Source of the DNA: Bacteroidales bacterium
GTDB lineage: Bacteria; Bacteroidota; Bacteroidia; Bacteroidales; Tenuifilaceae
DNA: 64,000 nt
Reading direction: 5' to 3'
Assembly: GCA_013141385.1 (NCBI GenBank)
Contig: JABFRB010000021.1
Span: 122,060-186,059, forward strand
Below are positions 51,090 through 59,037 of the stretch, piece by piece; the first letter of the stretch is position 1, and the number at the start of each line of letters is the position of its first letter. The notes under the pieces were generated by a model that saw only the letters and a program-made list of their open reading frames with translations, was not told where the DNA came from and made no database searches. Both the position numbers and the translations under genes were made by a program.

Positions 51090-52139
51090 ATGGAATCTAT
51101 TTTAGAAGAAAAGCAAATAAGTCAAAAGAGTGGATTAGAATATACTGATGAAGAAAAGCACATTTTTTCAATTATTACTGGTTTTTTCAAATCGAAAATA
51201 CTTGCAACTGCCATTAGTATTGATTTTTTCTCATATATGGCTTACAGACCCAGAAGTATTGATGAAATTAAAAGTCAGTTTAATATACCCAACAGACCAT
51301 TGCGGCTTTTTCTGGATTCGCTTGTTCACATGAAATTAATATCATTGAACAATGATAATAAATATCAAAATACTGGATTGAGTCACAGATATTTGGTTAA
51401 AGGTAAATTATCGAACTTAGGAGATGTTGTAGAGATGTTCGATTCATTATATGATGAATTTGGAGACTTTACTGAAATGCTTTTTAATGATGTGCCTAAA
51501 AACAAAACCTACAGTTATTTCTTTGAAAATGCAAAAGAAGAAACAGAAATAAGTGAGTATAGTGATCAAATGCACAGAACCAGTGGTAGTCCAGCAATGG
51601 CATTGTCTGAATTTTATGATTTTAGCAATAGTAAAACAATTATTGATATTGGGGGGGGGACAGGTAAAGCCTGTATGAACCTTGTGTCACAGTATGCACA
51701 TTTAAATTGCATATTATTCGATTTACCTGCTGTTTGCGAAAAAGCTCAAAAGGAATTGGGAAATTTTTGGTTGTCCCATAGAATTAACGTACACTCTGGA
51801 GATTTTTTCAAAGATGAACTACCAACAGGTTTTGATACTGCTCTAATGATGCGAATTACTCACGATTGGTCTATTGAGCAAATTAAAATTCTTTTTAAAA
51901 AAATATACAATAGTCTTCCGGAAGGTGGCAAGTTAATGGTTTATGAAACATTTAAAAGCGATGACAGAAAGAATCCAGGAGATTCATCAATGGTTTCCTT
52001 GTTACTACTTACCATAAGTCCAAATGGGGAATGCAGAACTAAGGCCGAAATTAAAGAAATATTACTGGAAACTGGCTTTAGCAATATTGAGTTTCTACAT
52101 ACAATCTACATTTATAGTGTAATTGTAGCCACTAAATAA
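51090..52139 (+). CDS. SAM-dependent O-methyltransferase-like protein
   Basis: 349 residues. The N-terminal part (about 20-100) is a winged-helix dimerisation domain (SIDEIKSQFNIPNRPLRLFL), as in plant-type and polyketide O-methyltransferases. The C-terminal Rossmann domain has TIIDIGGGTGKACMNLV (SAM loop), FDLPAVCEKA, HSGDFFKDELPTGFD and MRITHDWSIEQIKILF; the His-Asp-Trp pattern is the catalytic region. First gene of a three-gene unit with the reductase ten bases downstream. The acceptor is unknown. Confidence 0.8.
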   Translation: MESILEEKQISQKSGLEYTDEEKHIFSIITGFFKSKILATAISIDFFSYMAYRPRSIDEIKSQFNIPNRPLRLFLDSLVHMKLISLNNDNKYQNTGLSHRYLVKGKLSNLGDVVEMFDSLYDEFGDFTEMLFNDVPKNKTYSYFFENAKEETEISEYSDQMHRTSGSPAMALSEFYDFSNSKTIIDIGGGTGKACMNLVSQYAHLNCILFDLPAVCEKAQKELGNFWLSHRINVHSGDFFKDELPTGFDTALMMRITHDWSIEQIKILFKKIYNSLPEGGKLMVYETFKSDDRKNPGDSSMVSLLLLTISPNGECRTKAEIKEILLETGFSNIEFLHTIYIYSVIVATK

Positions 52140-52149
52140 CCCTAAGACA

Positions 52150-53337
52150 ATGATTGAAATGAAACAAAAAACAATTTTCATAACTGGAGCAACAGGTTTT
52201 CTTGGGAGTCATTTAGTATATGAGATGTTAAAGATGGGACATAGGATTATTGCATTAAGCAGAAAATCGAAAAGCAATTATGCCTCTCCTATGTTACGGG
52301 TTATTGAAACTTTAAAAGCAATCGACGAAAATGTTAACATCAGCAGAAATAATTTAATTGTTATTGAAGGAGATGTAACTAATTCGGGTGATGAACTTTT
52401 TAAAGAAATAATCAACAATCAAATTGATTATATAGATGAAGTTTGGCATTGTGTGGCAACTTTCAAAATTAAAGAAAAAGATATTGAAGAAATTAAAAGA
52501 ATTAATATCGAAGGTTGCCGAAACATGTTGAATTTGGTTGTGATGATAAACCAAAAAATGAAATCAAGTTGCAGATACTTCCATGTTAGTACAGCATATA
52601 GCAGTGGACGAAAGGCTAAACCTATAGAAGAAAAAATTCAAAAAGAGAACCCAAATTTCCGATCGCTATATGAGTGGTCAAAAAACCAATCTGAATTATT
52701 GATTGAAACCTATCAAAAAGACTATAATCTTGATATTACAATTTTAAGACCTTCTATTATAATTGGTGCAAAGAAAAACAAAGTGCTAAGTCGTGCCGGT
52801 TATTATCAATTCTGCGAAGAACTATATACACTTAAAAAACGATTTGAAGTTAATATGGGTTCTTCTTTTGATGGCAATATTGATGTTCGGTTTATTTGCA
52901 ATGCTAACATTTGCCTAAATCTTGTCCCTATGGACTATATTACAAACTCAATGTTAGCATTAGCAAATAAGAAAGAGCTAGTAACAAACGAACTTAAAAT
53001 ATTTAACATCATTAACGAAAATGCACCAAATATTGGAGAGGTACAACAATTGTTATGTAAAGATTTGAGAATCAGCGGATTTAATATGATCGAGGAGGAG
53101 GAGTTTAATAAAAATCCACCCAGTCCATTGGAAAAACTATTTGACCGGAAGTTGGTATTTCAAGCACCATACATGAGAGAAGATGTCCGTTTTTCAAATG
53201 AAAACTTCAGAAAACACCTAACCTTCGATGAAATTCCAACTCCGATTATGGATGAGAACTTTTTACATACAATTAATGAGGATTTTTTCAAAGCGCTTCA
53301 AGAAGTTTTTAACTTAAGACTTAAAACTACAACATAA
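52150..53337 (+). CDS. Extended SDR / thioester-reductase-like oxidoreductase
   Basis: 395 residues. FITGATGFLGSHLVYEM is the NAD(P)-binding loop, and FHVSTAYSSGRK with YEWSKNQSE gives the Tyr-x-x-x-Lys of the active site. The layout (NAD_binding_4 type) resembles reductases that release fatty-acyl or carrier-bound thioesters as aldehydes or alcohols. An alternative ATG lies at 52159. It is followed after 40 bases by the radical SAM gene. Confidence 0.8.
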   Translation: MIEMKQKTIFITGATGFLGSHLVYEMLKMGHRIIALSRKSKSNYASPMLRVIETLKAIDENVNISRNNLIVIEGDVTNSGDELFKEIINNQIDYIDEVWHCVATFKIKEKDIEEIKRINIEGCRNMLNLVVMINQKMKSSCRYFHVSTAYSSGRKAKPIEEKIQKENPNFRSLYEWSKNQSELLIETYQKDYNLDITILRPSIIIGAKKNKVLSRAGYYQFCEELYTLKKRFEVNMGSSFDGNIDVRFICNANICLNLVPMDYITNSMLALANKKELVTNELKIFNIINENAPNIGEVQQLLCKDLRISGFNMIEEEEFNKNPPSPLEKLFDRKLVFQAPYMREDVRFSNENFRKHLTFDEIPTPIMDENFLHTINEDFFKALQEVFNLRLKTTT

Positions 53338-53377
53338 ATTAATATTTAAAATAATCAATTTCTAAAAATCAACCTCC

Positions 53378-54859
53378 ATGAAAAAGAAAAAAACAAACCC
53401 GTACATGTACAAAGGCGACACCCTAAGTGCCTGCCCTGTTTGTAAAAAGGTAATACAAGCCCGCGTAATTGAAAAACAAAATAAACTATATTTCGAGAAA
53501 TTCTGTAGCGAACACGGTAAAAGTTCTGCGCTTATTTCATCTGATGCTGATTGGTCCAGATGGTCCGAAGGGTATAACAAACCAGGCGAGGTTCCATTGA
53601 AAATTGGAAAAAAAACGGAAAAAAGTTGCCCAAACGATTGTGGCTTATGTGAATCTCATGAACAACATAGCTGCTTTGTTCAAATTGAAATTACCGACAA
53701 ATGTGATTTAAAATGCCCAAATTGCTACATGGGGCCAGAAAATAGTTGGTTCTTACCAAAAGAAAGAGCTGCGCAAATGTTTGACCGAATTGTTGAAATG
53801 GAAGGTAGTCCGGAAGTTATTACCCTAACAGGTGGCGAGCCAACATTACACCCTGATTTGTTTGAAATAGCTGAAATGGCAATAGCTAGAAATATAAAAT
53901 ATGTATTAATTAATACTAATGGGAATAAAATTGCCAGGGAGCCTGATTTTGCTAAAAAACTTGCCGATGCAGGGTTACACGTTTACTTGCAATTTGACGG
54001 TTTCAAAAAGGAGAATTATTTGAAAATTAGAGGCAAAGATTTACTCGAAAGTAAATTACGTGCCCTTGAAAACTTAGAGAAAGCAAATTGTCCTACTGTT
54101 CTTTCACCGGTAATTGAAAAATATGTTAACGACGATCAGGTTGGTGAAATAATAAAACTTGCTGTAAGCAAGAAATTTATCAAAGGGGTAAACTTTTTGC
54201 CTATTACCTATCTTCACAATTTATCTGTTGAGTCTGGTAAATGGGAAAGTAGTGCAGATGCCTGTCCGGATCCTATGGACAGGATGACGCACGCTGATAT
54301 GGTGAATGCAATAGAAAAGTATTCAGACGGATTATTAGTAAAGTCTGACTTTATACCTATTCCGTGTCATATGCCATCATGTGGTTCAGTAACTTATTTA
54401 ATCAATAATGAAGACGGTGCTGTACCTATTTCAAAAATAATTAATGTTGACATATTCCTTGATTACGTAAAAAATAAACCAAGGGTAGATATGGATGACC
54501 TATTCCAGGTATCGAGAATGGAACTGGAAAAAATATGGTCAATGTCCGCAGTTGGAGGAACCGATAAAGTAATGGACAGTCTAAGAAATTTATTAACAAA
54601 TTGCTGTGCGGCAGACCCAGGCATTGCAGAAGTGTTTGAAGATAACGTTACGCAAGTTTCAATTCATGCATTTATGGATGCTCATAACTGGGATATTGAA
54701 AGAGCAAGAAAATGTTGCATTCATTTTATGCTTCCCAACGGAGATTTAATGCCATTCTGCCAGTATAATATTTTTCACCGAGATAAATACAGAGCTATTG
54801 GGAAGGATAAAGATATTAATGAAACCGAGTTGTTCGTTCCTGAAATATACAAAGATTAA
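53378..54859 (+). CDS. Radical SAM enzyme of the Tes/MJ0619-like family
   Basis: 493 residues. A zinc-ribbon-like N-terminus (SACPVCKKVIQARVIE, EKFCSEHG) is followed by NDCGLCESHEQHSC and the CxxxCxxC cluster CDLKCPNC (about residue 107-114), then TLTGGEPTLHPDLFEIAEMA. This combination is typical of the family that includes archaeal tetraether lipid synthase Tes, which joins lipid tails by sp3 carbon coupling, and bacterial relatives proposed in membrane-spanning lipid synthesis. Extra Cys residues (CHMPSCG, NCCAAD, ARKCCIHF) may bind auxiliary clusters. The exact substrate is not readable from sequence. Confidence 0.78.
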   Translation: MKKKKTNPYMYKGDTLSACPVCKKVIQARVIEKQNKLYFEKFCSEHGKSSALISSDADWSRWSEGYNKPGEVPLKIGKKTEKSCPNDCGLCESHEQHSCFVQIEITDKCDLKCPNCYMGPENSWFLPKERAAQMFDRIVEMEGSPEVITLTGGEPTLHPDLFEIAEMAIARNIKYVLINTNGNKIAREPDFAKKLADAGLHVYLQFDGFKKENYLKIRGKDLLESKLRALENLEKANCPTVLSPVIEKYVNDDQVGEIIKLAVSKKFIKGVNFLPITYLHNLSVESGKWESSADACPDPMDRMTHADMVNAIEKYSDGLLVKSDFIPIPCHMPSCGSVTYLINNEDGAVPISKIINVDIFLDYVKNKPRVDMDDLFQVSRMELEKIWSMSAVGGTDKVMDSLRNLLTNCCAADPGIAEVFEDNVTQVSIHAFMDAHNWDIERARKCCIHFMLPNGDLMPFCQYNIFHRDKYRAIGKDKDINETELFVPEIYKD

Positions 54860-54884
54860 TTCTATTCCGGAATATATGAAAGCG

Positions 54885-54936
54885 TAAATAACTTAATGCG
54901 AATTGTTACTGAGTAACAATCGTATTAAGTTATTTA
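54885..54936 (+). terminator. Strong hairpin after the radical SAM gene
   Basis: TAAATAACTTAAT (54885-54897) pairs with ATTAAGTTATTTA (54924-54936), and GATTGTTACT-like inner bases pair around GAGTAACAAT. No T run follows, so it may be an end-protecting hairpin. Confidence 0.55.
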
Positions 54937-55053
54937 GTTAATACTTCTAGTAATTTCTGCCCTATTGTAGTCTGTATCAAACGAAGCCTAAACATGTAGC
55001 AGATTAGTTTTACGAATAAAAAAAGTGTTACACATGATAGTTAACTTAACAAA

Positions 55054-55869
55054 ATGAAGTCAACATATTCAACTTTTATAGGAGAGGTCATCGGAACCTT
55101 CATCTTAGTATTTATAGGTACAGCCTCAGTAGCTGTTAGTATATTATTTAATGCCTTCGCAGGTTTGTTTCAAATAGCCTTTATTTGGGGAATAGGTGTA
55201 ACCTTGGCAATTTATGTTTCGCGACATCTGTCATGCGCTCATTTTAATCCTGCCGTTTCATTGGCAATGGTCGCAGCTAAGCGGATGAATTTAAAACATT
55301 TGCCACTATATTGGGCCGGTCAATTCATTGGAGCTATTATTGCTGCCTTATTTGTGTTTCTTTTATTTAATGAATCAATTGCAAATTTTGAAACATTGAA
55401 TAATATTACAAGGGGAAGTGATGCATCTATAAAAACAGCAATGATGTTTGGCGAATACTTTCCCAATCCAGGTGTTCCAAACAATCATTTGACAGCAACA
55501 GCGGCTATGTTTGCCGAAGGGTTTGGTACATTTTTGCTGGTAATTGTTATTTTCTTTCTAACAGAAGGTTGTAATATAGGAAAGCCTTCAAATAACATAG
55601 TCCCTATTTTCATTGGTGCCACTATTACAGTTCTTATATGTTTAATAGCTCCAATGACACAAGCAGGTTTTAATCCTGCTAGAGATTTTGGGCCAAGAGT
55701 TATAGCCTATTTTGCCGGCTGGAACAATATTGCATTCGGGTTAAGCGCTATCAAAACTAGCTTAGTTTATATATGGTCTCCTCTTATTGGAGGGCTATTG
55801 GGAGGGTTATTCTTTCGGTTTATTATCGAAAAAATAATGGGTAAATTAGAAAAATCTAATTGCCAATAA
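55054..55869 (+). CDS. MIP family aquaglyceroporin
   Basis: 271 residues, six membrane segments. Both half-helix signatures are present: HFNPAVS (first NPA) and GFNPARDFGPR (second). Asp after NPAR is the hallmark of glycerol facilitators rather than water-only channels. It may supply glycerol or another small neutral solute (in some operons, metalloid acids) to the neighbouring pathway. The gene is separated by its own 195-base leader from the radical SAM operon. Confidence 0.88.
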   Translation: MKSTYSTFIGEVIGTFILVFIGTASVAVSILFNAFAGLFQIAFIWGIGVTLAIYVSRHLSCAHFNPAVSLAMVAAKRMNLKHLPLYWAGQFIGAIIAALFVFLLFNESIANFETLNNITRGSDASIKTAMMFGEYFPNPGVPNNHLTATAAMFAEGFGTFLLVIVIFFLTEGCNIGKPSNNIVPIFIGATITVLICLIAPMTQAGFNPARDFGPRVIAYFAGWNNIAFGLSAIKTSLVYIWSPLIGGLLGGLFFRFIIEKIMGKLEKSNCQ

Positions 55870-55875
55870 AAATAC

Positions 55876-56000
55876 TATTTAGAGTCTGTCCATAAAGTCA
55901 CCAAATTGTATCATTCCGAGGGTTTTTTCCGAAGCAATCCATTGGATGAGAGATTGCTTCAATTCTTTCGCAGTGAATAGTTTATAGACAGACTTTATTT
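55876..56000. mobile_element. MITE-like element with terminal inverted repeats and 5-bp flanking duplication
   Basis: Left end GAGTCTGTCCATAAA (55882-55896) and right end TTTATAGACAGACTT (55981-55995) are inverted repeats (13 of 15). TATTT flanks both sides (55876-55880 and 55996-56000). The 115-bp interior has no ORF, so it needs a transposase in trans. Confidence 0.7.
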
Positions 56001-56039
56001 AGCCCAATTTCGGACTGTTAAATAAAATTAATTAAAACC

Positions 56040-56717
56040 ATGAAAAGAGTACTTTTTGTTTGTTTATTACAGCTACTTATTTTAAGCGAAATAAAATCAC
56101 AAGATACTATTATTGCAAATTTGGGTTTTGTAAATAGGTATGTTTGGCGTGGCCAAGTTGTCGATCCCAAACCCAATCTTCAACCGTTTATTGAAGCTAA
56201 GAAAAACTGTTTTTCTTTAGGTTTTTGGGGTTCTTATAATTTTGATAGTTTTTCCCAAACCAATTTATATACAAAATGTAACTTGAAAAATTTTACCTTA
56301 TTGGTAAAAGATCATTTTCACCATAGTGATACATCGAATATTAATTATTTCGATTACAATAGTAAAACAAGTAACCATGCATTCGAAATGGCCTTAACCT
56401 ACCAAATTGGCAAATTCGATTTAACACTATCTTCCTTTTTATATGGTAACGATAGGGATAGTAAAGGGAATAATCGATATTCTACATATGGTGAATGTGA
56501 TTATAGGTTCAATTTAAAAAATTTTACCGGGAGTTTTTTCCTTGGTGCAGGATTAAACAAGAGTCTATATGCAAATGAACTATCCATAGTTAACCTTGGT
56601 GCTTCATTTAAAAGAACAATTGTTCTGTGTCAATCAGTAACAATACCTTTAAACTTTGTAATAATCACAAATCCTAAAGATGAAAAAGTCTATTTAATTT
56701 TTGAAATTTTATTGTAA
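56040..56717 (+). CDS. Small outer-membrane beta-barrel-like protein (TorF-like)
   Basis: 225 residues, signal peptide ending EIKSQD. FVNRYVWRGQVVDPKPNLQPFIE is typical of TorF-family putative porins and similar barrels; alternating hydrophobic strands continue to the end, with LIFEILL as last strand. Role unknown. Confidence 0.65.
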   Translation: MKRVLFVCLLQLLILSEIKSQDTIIANLGFVNRYVWRGQVVDPKPNLQPFIEAKKNCFSLGFWGSYNFDSFSQTNLYTKCNLKNFTLLVKDHFHHSDTSNINYFDYNSKTSNHAFEMALTYQIGKFDLTLSSFLYGNDRDSKGNNRYSTYGECDYRFNLKNFTGSFFLGAGLNKSLYANELSIVNLGASFKRTIVLCQSVTIPLNFVIITNPKDEKVYLIFEILL

Positions 56718-56873
56718 GGAAAATGAGTTGGATGAATATTTGTTATCATTTGAAATTAATAATTAAAAGATTTCAGTAATATTAAATGATACCTAAGTTA
56801 GGTATAAGTGCATAGATATTCCAAAAAAAGTACTTTTGTTGTATAATTAAAGAACTTAGTTTCACAGGAGTGA

Positions 56874-57640
56874 ATGCAATATAAACGATTTACAGGTAAT
56901 AATATATATTACGAATATTTAACAAATGCGAAATGTCCAGATGACCATTTTGTTTGTAAGAAGTAGGTACTGGCTCAGCATTTGACAAGGCTAAATTTTA
57001 TTTCATATTTTGTTAAAAGGTTGTGTAAGGGAAAAAAGATTATCAACGCTGGAGTTGTCAAAAGAATTTGGATTACAACAAAAAATGTAGGCATTATGGA
57101 AAATACAACAGTCCCTGAAAAGTAGAGGGAAATGACCTCTTAATGGCGAAGTACACATAGATGAATGTATGATAGGTGGACTAGACGAAAAAAAAGAGGT
57201 TCGTAGTCACAGAGAAAAGCTCGTTATCGTTGCTTTAAAAATGGCAAAGAATGTTGTTGGAAGGGCTTATACATAGGTTATATCCAATTTTTTCTCAAAA
57301 TCATTTAGCCCATTTTACGAAAAATATATTTTAGAAATGCAATAGTAAAAACAGATAAATGAACAGGATACAAACCATTGAAAAAGGATTATCCAAATCT
57401 AACCCCAATACTAGCTGAATTAAGATATCCGATTTGCATATTCATATTATGAACTTTAAGGGTTCGTTAAGAGGTGTTCACCGTCATTGCAGCAATGAAC
57501 ATTTACAAAGTTATTTAAATGAATATCATTTTCGGTTTAAAAGAAGGAATAGTGTTGGTGTGTTGTTTTAATAATAAAGAATAATTGAAGATGATGACAT
57601 ACGCTTTAATAATAAAAAAAGGGATGCTTAAGTACCTATT
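56874..57640 (+). mobile_element. Decayed IS1595/ISXO2-like transposase
   Basis: Pieces in different frames match the family: an N-terminal zinc-ribbon-like AKCPDDHFVCKK (from ATG 56874), a DDE-core piece NGEVHIDECMIGG (about 57142-57180) with EKLVIVALKMAKNVVGRAY, and a C-terminal piece GSLRGVHRHCSNEHLQSYLN with EYHFRFKRRN (about 57460-57550). Stops and frameshifts separate them, so it is inactive. Confidence 0.75.
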
Positions 57641-57690
57641 AAAGTACAATAACTTTTGATTGACAAAATAAATTTTATAAACAAATCATT

Positions 57691-58596
57691 ATGAATCAAT
57701 TTCTGCACTTTATACTAAAAGAGGGTTCTATAATTATAGGACTTTACTATACAATCACTTTTATTGTTTTACTCTTAAATCAAATTACACAATCGAATTT
57801 TCAAAACAAATTAAAATCTACAAAATTAGGGTGGGGGAATGTACTTGCAGCCTGTTTTGGGGCAATAACACCTTTTTGCTCGTGTACGGCAGTACCAATG
57901 CTCGAAGGTATGTTAAAGTCGGGAATTAGGCTAGGTATTGCACTCACTTTTTTAGTTGCGTCTCCATTAGTTAATGAAATTGTTGTTATTTTATTATTTA
58001 GGCTTTTTGGTTTATACTATGCACTCTCATTCGTTTTGTTAACAATTAGTTTCGCAATATTTATCGGGATTATTCTTGATAAACTTGGTTTTGCTAAACA
58101 TTTACGCATATCGCAAACTAAAGCTGTTGATATTGTTGGCTTTGTAGCAACTCAAGAAGAAGCTATTCCATTTGCTGCTAAAGCCAAAATATCCGCCATA
58201 CTAAGTTGGCATGAGTTAAAAAAGACTTTACCCTACATTTGCATCGGTTTAATTATAGGTGGTAGTATTTATGGCTTCATTCCAGAAAAGTTTATTCTGG
58301 ATATTGGTCAAACTATTAACCCAAATATTCAGGTAGTACTATTTGCCGTTATAGGAGCTCCCTTATATTTTAATATGATTACAGCCTTACCTGTCGCTTT
58401 TGCACTTATTCAAAAAGGAATGTTAATAGGTCCTATAACAGCATTTCTTTTAGGTGGCGCAGGAACTAGTATTGCCGAGATGATTTTACTCTCAAAAATT
58501 TTCAAACCAAGACTTTTAATAAGTTTTATTATATGTATTATTGTTACTGCAATAATAATAGGACTTTTCTTTAATTTATTTTCATTTATAATTTAA
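57691..58596 (+). CDS. ArsP/DUF318-like permease
   Basis: 301 residues, about eight membrane segments. The signature TPFCSCTAVPMLEGMLKSGI and LVASPLVNEIVV is that of the DUF318/ArsP permeases, some of which expel trivalent organoarsenicals via Cys residues in this loop. It is the first of five tightly spaced genes ending at 63756 (gaps 6-17 bases). Substrate uncertain; thiol-reactive metalloids or a small molecule are both possible. Confidence 0.78.
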   Translation: MNQFLHFILKEGSIIIGLYYTITFIVLLLNQITQSNFQNKLKSTKLGWGNVLAACFGAITPFCSCTAVPMLEGMLKSGIRLGIALTFLVASPLVNEIVVILLFRLFGLYYALSFVLLTISFAIFIGIILDKLGFAKHLRISQTKAVDIVGFVATQEEAIPFAAKAKISAILSWHELKKTLPYICIGLIIGGSIYGFIPEKFILDIGQTINPNIQVVLFAVIGAPLYFNMITALPVAFALIQKGMLIGPITAFLLGGAGTSIAEMILLSKIFKPRLLISFIICIIVTAIIIGLFFNLFSFII

Positions 58597-58607
58597 TAAT
58601 AGTAATT

Positions 58608-59024
58608 ATGAGCATTTTAAATTCATTTTTCAAAAGCACTAAACAAGACATCGATATTAATGAGTTACTGGATCTGTCAAAAAATAGACTTTCTTTACTT
58701 ATGGTATCAGCATCATGTTGCAATCCGCTTGCAATTCCAACAGATGAAAAGATGAAAAAAAGATTGAATAATGTACTCTCTGAACTGAAAATAGAATCAA
58801 AATTGCATGTTGTTACATTAACATCTGCCCAATCCGTATTAAAACAATTAGATAAAAAGTACGAAAGTGTTGCAGCGGAAATCATGGGCATTTTTCAATC
58901 TAAAGGACTAGGGGGCTTCCCGATACTAATTATAAATAATAAAGTTGCTTTTTATGGAGGTGTTCCAGAAGAAGAAAATTTAAAAGTGAAAATTTCAGAG
59001 ATATTGAATCAGTCATTGAACTAA
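58608..59024 (+). CDS. ArsD/thioredoxin-fold-like small protein
   Basis: 138 residues, no signal peptide. A Cys pair in SASCCNPLAIP and a later KGLGGFPILIINNKVAFYGG correspond to the vicinal cysteines and the cis-Pro region of ArsD- or thioredoxin-like proteins. It would work in the cytoplasm. The Cys-Cys motif next to an ArsP-like permease supports metalloid or thiol-carrier chemistry, but the match is by pattern only. Confidence 0.6.
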   Translation: MSILNSFFKSTKQDIDINELLDLSKNRLSLLMVSASCCNPLAIPTDEKMKKRLNNVLSELKIESKLHVVTLTSAQSVLKQLDKKYESVAAEIMGIFQSKGLGGFPILIINNKVAFYGGVPEEENLKVKISEILNQSLN

Positions 59025-59037
59025 AATACTTTTCAAA

